NCBI GenBank assembly: GCA_016722075.1
Contig: JADKGW010000001.1
Span: forward strand, 620,001 to 684,000
Direction: 5' to 3'
Origin: Candidatus Kouleothrix ribensis
GTDB taxonomy: Bacteria > Chloroflexota > Chloroflexia > Chloroflexales > Roseiflexaceae
Length of the DNA stretch: 64,000 nucleotides
Shown: positions 9,854 to 17,270 of the stretch, piece after piece
Layout: each line of letters begins with the position of its first letter
Position numbering within the stretch: position 1 is the stretch's first letter
Program-made: the position numbers and the translations under genes
The notes under the pieces: generated by a model
Seen by the model: only the letters and a program-made list of their open reading frames with translations
Told to the model about the DNA's origin: nothing
Databases searched by the model: none

Positions 9854-11404
9854 CTACCTGCGCCGGTAGATCGCCGCGCGCGCATCGGCGTACTCGCGTT
9901 GCCAGCGCGGGTCGGTGGCCAGGGCGTGCGCAAGCTTAGGCATGCTGGGCTGGTCGATCAGCACACGCTGCACATTGTAGGTGTCGATCAGCAGCATATT
10001 ATAATCGCGCGCATCGCGGATGGCCAGGTAATCTTGCCAGATGGCGTCGGGATACAGCTCGATGCGCGGGTCGATGAACACCTGGGCGGTTGGATAGAGC
10101 GCCCAGGCCAGATACGAGCCATAGCCCATCTCGTTGAACAGCCGGCCATTGATCGGGTGGGTGCGCAGATACTCGGCGGCAGCCACCGGCGTGTCGGCGC
10201 TGAACAGCTCGGGCGCGCCGGGCAGATCGGCGAAGATTGCGGTGTAGGGTGCCGGCAGGCCCAGCCGGGCCTTGAAAGGCGGCTGCACTGCGATCAGCAG
10301 GCCGAGCAGGGCCAGCGTGATCAGCGTGCTAGGCACCTGCTGACGCGGTGTTGTTGCCGGCGGCCGGGTGCGCGGCGGTGCGGCCAGACTCTGAGCCAGG
10401 AGCGGCATAGCCAGCATACCGTACCACACCACGTTGCGCTGGCTGCCCCAGGCCAGCCACACAAATGCACAGGCCAGCAGCACATCGGTGATACTCGGCC
10501 GGCGGCGGCCTAGCGCAAACCCGGCCAGCAGCGCAAGGATCGAGAGGAAGAAGACGGTATTCGCGATGCCGCCGGGGGTTGGTGGCTGCCACTCACTCAC
10601 CAGCGCCTGGATCGAGCCATTCGATAGCAGCGCACGCACGTAGCCGAAGATGCTGGCCCCGCCTGGATTAAGTAGCGTCGCCGCCAGTGTGCCGGCGGCG
10701 GCGGCATACAGCCAGCCGATACGGCCCCAGCTCAGCGCGGCAGGCTGCCGCACAAGCACACGCAGCGTCTCGCCGAGCGCCACCAGTGCGAGCATGGCCA
10801 GGCCAAGTGCGAACGATCCATGCGCATTCACCCAGAAGGCCATCAGCAGCGGCAGCGCCAGCAGCACGCGCGGGCGGGCCTGCCCGGCCGCGTAGGCGGC
10901 CAGGATCAACGCGAATAATGCGAACGGCACCCAGGCCCAGTTCTGCGTGCGAGTCGGCAGATTATTCAGGGTCATTGTACCGGCCAGCAGCGCGGCCAGC
11001 CCGGCCAGGCGCCACGAGCCACTGCGGCGGTGCGCCTCGAGTGCCACCAGCGTGAAGGCGGCCAGCCCAAGCAGGTTGCGCGCCAGCACCGGTGCCGGCA
11101 GCCCGCCGACGCGATACAGCATATAGAACAACCACTCGGCCAGCCAGGCCGCGTAGGTATACGGCTGATCGGCCGGCAGTGTCCACGCGAACATATTCGT
11201 GGTTGGGATGCCTTCAGTCGCGATGATCTGCCCGGCTTTCAGGTGCCACCAGAAATCGTGGGGTGGGGTAGGCACGAGCGCAATGAACACGCCGATCAGC
11301 GTCAGCGCCATAATCGCCCAGAGCTGCTCGATGCCGGGTAGTGGCAGCTGGCGGCGTGCGCTTGACGAGGGTTCGGTAGGTGGAATGGAGTGTGATGCAC
11401 CCAT
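9854..11404 (-). CDS. Polytopic membrane protein, glycosyltransferase 39-like
   Basis: 516 residues from the ATG at 11404. A start at 11467 is also possible but adds a basic tail with no ribosome site. At least ten hydrophobic helices are visible from residue 28 to about 380. A conserved-looking DFWWHLKAGQ segment follows the first helix, in the place where lipid-linked sugar glycosyltransferases of the PMT/GT39 type carry acidic residues. The C-terminal 130 residues are soluble and extracytoplasmic-like. It sits divergent to a polyprenol-phosphate mannose synthase, which would supply a lipid-linked mannose donor. A role as a mannosyl transferase is therefore attractive but inferred from position. 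Confidence 0.6.
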   Translation of the reverse strand: MGASHSIPPTEPSSSARRQLPLPGIEQLWAIMALTLIGVFIALVPTPPHDFWWHLKAGQIIATEGIPTTNMFAWTLPADQPYTYAAWLAEWLFYMLYRVGGLPAPVLARNLLGLAAFTLVALEAHRRSGSWRLAGLAALLAGTMTLNNLPTRTQNWAWVPFALFALILAAYAAGQARPRVLLALPLLMAFWVNAHGSFALGLAMLALVALGETLRVLVRQPAALSWGRIGWLYAAAAGTLAATLLNPGGASIFGYVRALLSNGSIQALVSEWQPPTPGGIANTVFFLSILALLAGFALGRRRPSITDVLLACAFVWLAWGSQRNVVWYGMLAMPLLAQSLAAPPRTRPPATTPRQQVPSTLITLALLGLLIAVQPPFKARLGLPAPYTAIFADLPGAPELFSADTPVAAAEYLRTHPINGRLFNEMGYGSYLAWALYPTAQVFIDPRIELYPDAIWQDYLAIRDARDYNMLLIDTYNVQRVLIDQPSMPKLAHALATDPRWQREYADARAAIYRRR

Positions 11405-11550
11405 GAAAGGCCTTGTCGTATGCGGCCGTAGCCAGCCGCGTTGTATAGCGGTGTTCGTTGGATACAACCGCTACAACATCGCTGACGATTCGCTGATCAC
11501 GCGAGCGAAGGCTTAGCGTATGCTTGGGCATGCGGCGGCGCGGGACGGGT

Positions 11551-11578
11551 TTGATTTATTGGTCGCTGAGCGTATAAT
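11551..11578 (+). promoter_or_regulatory. Sigma-70-type promoter of the mannose synthase gene
   Basis: TTGATT at 11551-11556 and TATAAT at 11573-11578 are separated by 16 bases, 38 bases before the ATG at 11617. An AAGGTG ribosome site follows near 11607. Confidence 0.65.
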
Positions 11579-11616
11579 ACTCGATACTCGCCAGGCAGGC
11601 GAATGTAAGGTGAAGC

Positions 11617-12369
11617 ATGATTGCACAGGATTTCGATCGCACTGTCGCGGCCACGCGGCTCACCGACATCGCCGACTGCACGGTTGTCATCCCAACCTAT
11701 AACGAGCGCGAGAACATTGGCGCGCTGATACCGCAGGTGCTCGCACTGCCGCGTTTTCGCGTGCTGGTGGTCGACGACAACTCGCCCGATGGTACCAGGC
11801 AAGTCGTGCAGCAGCTCGCGCGTAACGAGCCGCGAATTGGGCTGCTGGCGCGCCCCGGCAAGCAAGGCCTTGGGCGGGCGTACGTGGCCGGGTTTCGGCG
11901 TGCGCTGGCCGAAGGTGCCGAGTATATCTTCGAAATGGATGCCGACTTCTCGCACGACCCGCAGTATCTGCCGGCTATGCTGGCAGCAGCCGAGTCGCGC
12001 TACGATCTTACGCTCGGCTCGCGCTATGTGCATGGCGGTGGCACGGTGAACTGGGGCTGGTTGCGCCAGCTGATCAGCCGCGGCGGCAACGTGTATGCGC
12101 GCGCGATCCTGGGCCTACCAGTGATGGACGCGACCGGCGGCTTTCGCTGCTACCGGCGGCGCGTGCTCGAGCGGCTCAACCTCGATGCGATCTGCTCGAA
12201 TGGCTACTCATTTCAGATCGAGCTGGTCTACCGCACGCTACAGGCCGGGTTCACGATCGGCGAGGTGCCGATCGTCTTTCCAGACCGGCGGGTCGGGCAG
12301 TCGAAGATGTCGCGCCGGATCGTGCTCGAAGCCCTGCTGACTGTCTGGCGGCTACGCTTAGGGCGCTAG
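11617..12369 (+). CDS. Polyprenol monophosphomannose synthase (GT2 family)
   Basis: 250 residues of the dolichol-phosphate mannose synthase type. It has the GT2 start VIPTYNERENI (about 25-35), the nucleotide-binding VVDDNSPDGT, the metal motif EMDADFSHDP, and the family block GSRYVHGGG with TGGFRCYRR further on. The enzyme moves mannose from GDP-mannose to polyprenyl phosphate at the inner face of the membrane. There are no C-terminal membrane helices, as in the soluble short forms. A good promoter precedes it, and the divergent neighbour is a multi-helix GT39-like protein that could use the product. Confidence 0.88.
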   Translation: MIAQDFDRTVAATRLTDIADCTVVIPTYNERENIGALIPQVLALPRFRVLVVDDNSPDGTRQVVQQLARNEPRIGLLARPGKQGLGRAYVAGFRRALAEGAEYIFEMDADFSHDPQYLPAMLAAAESRYDLTLGSRYVHGGGTVNWGWLRQLISRGGNVYARAILGLPVMDATGGFRCYRRRVLERLNLDAICSNGYSFQIELVYRTLQAGFTIGEVPIVFPDRRVGQSKMSRRIVLEALLTVWRLRLGR

Positions 12370-12557
12370 TACAGGCCGGCAGCCCCCAGCGATCGTGCCC
12401 AGATGCAAACCTGCAGCGAACGTCTGGAACGCTGTACTCGATTGCCTGCGTAGCGTGCCACTTCCCAACCTTCTACACACAAGGCCCGATCGGTTCGGAT
12501 GACCCTGCCCCCCTGCGGGGGTGGGGTTTTTGGGCAGCATGAAGTTGCGCAGCGCGG

Positions 12558-12563
12558 TATAAT
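12558..12563 (+). promoter_or_regulatory. TATAAT immediately upstream of a start codon
   Basis: A perfect TATAAT ends six bases before the ATG at 12570, leaving no room for a leader. This is the second such arrangement in the window and suggests leaderless transcription. Confidence 0.55.
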
Positions 12564-12569
12564 AAGGCC

Positions 12570-14156
12570 ATGCTAAGGCTCAACCGACAGGGACTGCTCC
12601 TCATGGCGCTGATGCAGGCGGCGCTGGTCGCGGCGATCTGCGGCCCGATTCGCCGCTTCATCCCCGGCTGGCAGCCGCTATACCTGGTGGGGGCAAGCTT
12701 CGCCGTATCGATCGAAGCGGGGCTGATCCACCACACCTTCCGGCGCGAAGAGTTTTGGCTCGACGATCTGCTGCGCTATATTGTGCCCGAAGTCTTCCTG
12801 ATGGTGATCGTAATGCGCCTGGCTACCGCGATCACCGGCGAAGCCACACCGTTGATCGAGCGGGCGCGCGGCTGGCTGTACGATCCGCTGAGCATCTTCG
12901 ACATCGCGTTCGTGTGTGCGGTGCTGCTTGGCCTGCTGCTCGGCGCACTATCGCACACGCTGATGAGTACGCTGTTCGTGCTCGAGCCGCGTGATTCCGA
13001 GCTGGCATTAGCCGATCACGATGATGCTCAGACAGTGGTTATGCTTGCGAATCAGGATCGCACGGCGGCGCTGGCGCGTATCAGCAGCCGGTTTGTGTTC
13101 GGCGGCGTGGTGCTGTTGCTGGCGCTGGGTATCGAGGCAGTGAATATCCAGCGGATCGCCGCGCCGGCCCTGCCGCTGTCGCAGCTGAGCGCGGCGGCGG
13201 CGCTGGTGTACTTCACGTGCGGGTTTCTACTGTATAGCCAGGCGCGGCTGGCCCGGCTACGCGCACGCTGGCGGATCGACGGCGCGCATGTGGCCGGCGA
13301 TGTGCCGCAACGCTGGACGCGCATCAGCTGGCTGATTATCGTTGGTGTTGTGGTGATTGCCGCGTTACTGCCGCGCTCGTACGGGCTAGGGCTGTTAGCG
13401 ACACTCCAGCGCTCGATTGGGCTGTTGGGCTACCTGATCGCGCTGATTGGCTATGCGCTGACGAGCCTGTTAGGATTACTGGCGATCATCCCGCTCTTGA
13501 TCCTGTCGTGGCTCACCGGCGGCAGTACCGCTGCCAGCAACACGCCGCTGCCGTCGCTGGCCTTCCCCACGTTTGAGGCCCCGCCACCCGGCACGTTCGA
13601 GCCTCGGCTATGGGCGGCGATACTGTTCTGGATCTGCATGGCGCTGCTGGCAGTGTATGCCGCCAGCATTGTGCTGCAGCGCAACCCCGGCCTGGTTCAG
13701 GCGCTTACACGCCGCGGGCCGTTGCTGTGGCTATTACGCCGGCTGGGCTGGCTGTGGCGCGATACACGCAGCTGGGCCGGGCAGGCGGCCGAGCGCGCGC
13801 GTACGCTATTCCAGCGCCGCACGCCACCACGCCGGGCCGGCCTCCCGGCGCTACGGCTGGCGCGGTTGGCGCCGCGCGAGCTGGTGCGCTACTTCTATCG
13901 TTCGACCTTGCGCCGCGCGGCGGCTGGCGGGGTGCCGCGCCGCACCGACCAGACACCTTACGAGTATAGTGCGCAGCTGGCGCAGCTGCTGCCCGAGGCT
14001 CAGCCCGACATCGCCGAGCTGACCGAATCGTTTGTGCTGGCCGAGTATAGCCCACGCCCGATCGGCGACGACGATGCGCGGCGCGTGCGGCGCCCATGGG
14101 AGCGTGTGCGGCGGCGCTTGCGCACCCTGGGTAAGCGCGGCGAGGGTGACGCTTAG
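12570..14156 (+). CDS. Membrane protein with C-terminal DUF4129 domain
   Basis: 528 residues. About nine hydrophobic helices fill residues 8-370, and a basic, arginine-rich cytoplasmic stretch follows (about 385-430). The last 90 residues hold the DUF4129 signature, with RTDQTPYEY, ELTESFVLAEYSPRP and a closing run of arginines. DUF4129 proteins often sit beside transglutaminase-like and MoxR/DUF58 genes. None is next to this one, so its role stays unknown. Its stop codon overlaps the stop of the convergent ABC permease gene. Confidence 0.72.
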   Translation: MLRLNRQGLLLMALMQAALVAAICGPIRRFIPGWQPLYLVGASFAVSIEAGLIHHTFRREEFWLDDLLRYIVPEVFLMVIVMRLATAITGEATPLIERARGWLYDPLSIFDIAFVCAVLLGLLLGALSHTLMSTLFVLEPRDSELALADHDDAQTVVMLANQDRTAALARISSRFVFGGVVLLLALGIEAVNIQRIAAPALPLSQLSAAAALVYFTCGFLLYSQARLARLRARWRIDGAHVAGDVPQRWTRISWLIIVGVVVIAALLPRSYGLGLLATLQRSIGLLGYLIALIGYALTSLLGLLAIIPLLILSWLTGGSTAASNTPLPSLAFPTFEAPPPGTFEPRLWAAILFWICMALLAVYAASIVLQRNPGLVQALTRRGPLLWLLRRLGWLWRDTRSWAGQAAERARTLFQRRTPPRRAGLPALRLARLAPRELVRYFYRSTLRRAAAGGVPRRTDQTPYEYSAQLAQLLPEAQPDIAELTESFVLAEYSPRPIGDDDARRVRRPWERVRRRLRTLGKRGEGDA

Positions 14157-14902
14157 CGATCTCCTCTGTGCATCACCCGCCTGAAACGCCGCACCAGCAC
14201 CAGCACCAGTGCCAGCTGATATACCAGCGCAACCGCCAGAAACAGCCAGGCGTGCGGGGCGCCGGCCTGGAATAGCCAGTAGATATTAGCCGGCCAGTAG
14301 GTCGGCAGCACGCCCAGCAGGTGGCGCCAGCCCGAGTGGCTGAAGAGCCCGGCCAGCGGGGCCATCAGCAGCACGCTGCCGGCTTTCATCAGGGCTAGCC
14401 CTTGCACTTTGTTGGCCGCGAAGCATGCCAGCGCCAGTGCGGTGAGCGGCGCGAGCAGCGCCGAGGCCAGCGCGGCCAGCACCAGCGCCCAAAGGCGTAT
14501 GCCCGGTAGCCCAGCCAGCGGCAGCGCGATCAGCCCGATTGCCGCGCTGGCGACGGTTGGCGTGGCCAGCCGGTAGGCCAGGTACTGCCCAGGCGGCAGC
14601 GGCGTCACCTGTAGCGCCACCAGCGTCTGGTCGTCGCGCTGGTCGAGCAGCTGGAAGCCAATCACCATGCCGTACAACACTGGCGTGAGCAGCAATAGCG
14701 CGGCGCTGGCGATCGGCGCATACAGTGGCAGCAGGTCGATGCTAAGCGCCGCGCCGATACGCGCCAGCACGGCGGGCAGCACCAGCCGCATGGGCACGGT
14801 CACGAACAGCGGCACGATCAGCATCCAGCGTAGCAGGGCATCGCGGCCGATACTGCGCGCGTCGAGCGGGCCGAGGCCGGCGAATAGTTTGAGCATGGTC
14901 AT
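14153..14902 (-). CDS. ABC transporter permease (second subunit)
   Basis: 249 residues with six hydrophobic segments and a basic C-terminal end. The start is placed at MTML (14902), with MLKL six bases later as an alternative. It follows another permease by 13 bases and an ATPase gene further upstream on the same strand. Together with the TetR gene these form a four-gene operon. The protein lacks a recognisable substrate signature and resembles ABC-2-type exporter subunits. Its stop overlaps that of the convergent DUF4129 gene, so the shared 3' end may limit readthrough. Confidence 0.78.
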   Translation of the reverse strand: MTMLKLFAGLGPLDARSIGRDALLRWMLIVPLFVTVPMRLVLPAVLARIGAALSIDLLPLYAPIASAALLLLTPVLYGMVIGFQLLDQRDDQTLVALQVTPLPPGQYLAYRLATPTVASAAIGLIALPLAGLPGIRLWALVLAALASALLAPLTALALACFAANKVQGLALMKAGSVLLMAPLAGLFSHSGWRHLLGVLPTYWPANIYWLFQAGAPHAWLFLAVALVYQLALVLVLVRRFRRVMHRGDR

Positions 14903-14915
14903 AGCGGTTTCCTTA

Positions 14916-15608
14916 TTATTGGGCAATATGGCGCCGGAAGGCGCGCCGGGCCAGCCAGTAGGCCAGGCCGATCCAGAGCAGCGAGTACAGCAGGCCATAA
15001 GCCCACTGGCCGGCGCCGATCGGCTCACTCGCCGCGCGCATCAGCACCAGCGCGGCCTGGATTGGGTGCAAGTACAGCAGCGGATGTTCCCAGCCCAGCA
15101 TGTACGGCAGTATCGGCAGCATCAGCCCGCCAATGTACGCGATCGAGGGGATGAGGTATTCGTTAAGCGTAGTGTAGCGCGCCACCGCCGTGATTCCGAA
15201 CAGCGTGTAGATCGCCGCTGCCGCCGTTATTCCCAGCACTAGCCCCGGCCCAACGCCCCGCCCAATCAACAGAACCACGATCGCCAGGTTGTAAGCCAGC
15301 GATAGCAGTGTGAGCGTGATGGTCTTGGATGCAATATACTCGCCGGCACGCAGGGGCGTTACCACCTGCGCGCTCAGGCTGCCTTCGATTTTTTCGAGCA
15401 GTACCTGGCCGCTGGCGAAGTAGAAGCTGGTGATCGCCAGGTTGTTCAGCACCAGCGCAGGCACCAGCCAGGCCAGCCGCACGCCTGTGCCCGGCAGCTG
15501 GCTCAGTGCCAGCGCATAGATCGCCAGCACGAACGCGCTGGCGTAGTAGAAGCCGTTGCGCAGTTGCAGGCGCGCATCGGTGCGTAATGTGGCAATCAAG
15601 CGATTCAT
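14916..15608 (-). CDS. ABC transporter permease (first subunit, ABC-2 type)
   Basis: 230 residues with six predicted helices. It begins with a cytoplasmic RTDARLQLRNGFYYAS segment typical of ABC-2 permeases before the first helix and ends RRAFRRHIAQ. The start at 15608 is preceded by AAAGGAG. It is paired with the next permease, presumably as a heterodimer served by the ATPase encoded upstream. With a TetR regulator heading the operon, a drug or lipid exporter is plausible, but the substrate is not visible. Confidence 0.8.
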   Translation of the reverse strand: MNRLIATLRTDARLQLRNGFYYASAFVLAIYALALSQLPGTGVRLAWLVPALVLNNLAITSFYFASGQVLLEKIEGSLSAQVVTPLRAGEYIASKTITLTLLSLAYNLAIVVLLIGRGVGPGLVLGITAAAAIYTLFGITAVARYTTLNEYLIPSIAYIGGLMLPILPYMLGWEHPLLYLHPIQAALVLMRAASEPIGAGQWAYGLLYSLLWIGLAYWLARRAFRRHIAQ

Positions 15609-15684
15609 GGCTGGCTCCTTTGGCCTCGATCTGCTCGGTTCTCACACTCTGGCCGCCCCCCCGGCTGCGGATGTGGCAGTGCGT

Positions 15685-16540
15685 TTAGCTCAGGCTGCGC
15701 CCAGTCAGGCGCATGAAGATGTCGTCGAGGCTGGCTTCGAGTGTGTGGATGGTCTGCACCGGCCGCTCGCGCAGCAGGGTGAGGAACTCACGGTTTTCGC
15801 CCAGACCGTCCAACGCCGAATTCGGCCCGCGCAGTTGAGCCGCCGGCCTGGTACTCGACACGCACACAGGCCGTGCCGTAGCGCAGCTTGAGTACGCGCG
15901 GCGTGTCGATCTGCACGATCCGGCCGTCGACGATGAACGCCACGCGGTCGCACAGCTCTTCGGCCACACTCATGGTGTGAGTGGTCAGGAACACGGTGGC
16001 GCCGGCGGCCTGGCGCGCCCGGATCAGCTGTTTGATCAGGTGGGCGTTAGCCGGGTCGAGTCCCGAGGTCGGCTCGTCGAGAAACAGCAGCTCGGGGTTG
16101 TGCAGCAGCGCGCGGGCTACGCTGAGGCGGTTCTTCATGCCTTTCGAGAACTGTGCTACCGGCTGGTCGGCCGCGTCGCTCAGGCCAACCATGGCGAGCA
16201 CTGCGGCGGGTGGTTGGGTTGGCCGGCGGTATAGCGCGCCGAAGTAGGCCAGGTTCTCGCGGGCAGTGAGCTTCTGGAAATGGTTGGGTAGCTCGAACGA
16301 CACGCCGATGCGCTCGTAGTAGTTGCTGCCCCAATCGGCTACTTCGCGCCCGAACACCGTGATCTGGCCCTGGTAGCCGTGCAGCAGGCCGATCAGCAGT
16401 TTCTGCATGGTCGATTTGCCCGCGCCGCTGGGGCCGAGCAAGCCAACTACTTCGCCGGCCGCGATTGTGAAGCTCAGATTGCTGAGCGCCGGCACGCTGG
16501 CGCCGGGGTAGGTGAAGCGAACGTCTTGCACCGTGATCAT
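15685..16540 (-). CDS. ABC transporter ATPase with a frameshift near its 3' end
   Basis: The main frame (16540 to 15788) holds a full ATPase: Walker A GPSGAGKST, signature FSKGMKNRLS, Walker B LLFLDEPTSG and the switch histidine in TTHTMS. The frame then breaks near 15814 after ARAEF and stops in GRSGRKP. In the -1 frame the normal end continues as LDGLGENREFLTLL through SLDDIFMRLTGRSLS to a stop at 15685. That tail is typical of ABC-2 exporter ATPases, so one base was gained or lost by mutation or sequencing error. Catalytic motifs are intact. It overlaps the TetR gene by 4 bases and is followed by two permease genes. Confidence 0.82.
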
Positions 16541-17145
16541 GGGGTTGGTTCCTTCATAAGGTACGTGACGACCTGGTCGATCAGCACCGCAGCGACATGA
16601 TGGTAGTCGGCCGGCCCGATCATGTCTTTGTGGAAGTTCAGCATTACCAGCGCGCGCAGCAGGCTGGTCATCAGCTCGGGCGTGGCGGTGATGGTGATGC
16701 CGGCAGCGCGTGCGGCGGCGATAAATTGCCGGCTGAACTCGACATCGCTGTTCATATGCGTGTCGGGCTGCTCGGCCGGTAGCTTGCGTAGCAGGTAGGC
16801 GAATTCGTCGCTGCCGAAGTGCGCGAATAGTGGGTGCGCCAGTGCAAGCGTTACCGATTGCCCAAGCACCGTCACCAGCCGCTGGTGTGGCGACAGCCCC
16901 GGCCGGGCCAGGTCGGCGATCAGGCGGGCGCGGTATTCGGCCTCGAACTGTTGCAGGATGGCGAAGAAGAGCGCCTCTTTCGATTCATAGAACAAGTAGA
17001 ACGCGCCCTTCGAGATGCCTACGGCGCGGGTGATCTCCTCGACATTGGTCTTTCTGATGCCGTGCAGCCCAAACAGCTCCTGGCCCTTGGCCAGCAGTTG
17101 CGCGTGAATCTGCGCGCGCTCGTGATCGGTGAAGCCCTTCGGCAT
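16537..17145 (-). CDS. TetR-family transcriptional regulator
   Basis: 202 residues with an N-terminal TetR helix-turn-helix (about 12-58), including RKTNVEEITRAVGISKGAFYLFYESKE read in pieces across the recognition helix. The rest is a helical ligand and dimer domain. It is the first gene of an operon with an ABC ATPase (4-base overlap) and two permeases, a classic arrangement for self-regulated efflux. A palindrome lies just upstream between the promoter and the start codon, a likely autorepression site. Confidence 0.87.
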   Translation of the reverse strand: MPKGFTDHERAQIHAQLLAKGQELFGLHGIRKTNVEEITRAVGISKGAFYLFYESKEALFFAILQQFEAEYRARLIADLARPGLSPHQRLVTVLGQSVTLALAHPLFAHFGSDEFAYLLRKLPAEQPDTHMNSDVEFSRQFIAAARAAGITITATPELMTSLLRALVMLNFHKDMIGPADYHHVAAVLIDQVVTYLMKEPTP

Positions 17146-17163
17146 GATCGTGCTCCTGTGTCT

Positions 17164-17192
17164 CTATGACCATATTGGTAATTTGGTCATAG
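17164..17192. promoter_or_regulatory. Palindromic operator of the TetR-ABC operon
   Basis: CTATGACCA at 17164-17172 and its exact complement TGGTCATAG at 17184-17192 are separated by 11 bases. A second overlapping inverted pair, ACCA-TAT-TGGT, sits at its left side. It lies between the promoter at 17197-17224 and the TetR start, where bound repressor would block the polymerase. Confidence 0.65.
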
Positions 17193-17196
17193 AAGA

Positions 17197-17224
17197 AGTA
17201 TAGCACGCAACGGCCGGTGGTCAA
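17197..17224 (-). promoter_or_regulatory. Promoter of the TetR-ABC operon
   Basis: Read on the - strand, TTGACC (17224-17219) is followed after 16 bases by TATACT (17202-17197). The palindromic operator begins five bases downstream. Confidence 0.6.
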
Positions 17225-17270
17225 TCGGTCGCTGGTTGTAGGCTCCACTGCTGTGCGGGTGGCAGGCCCA

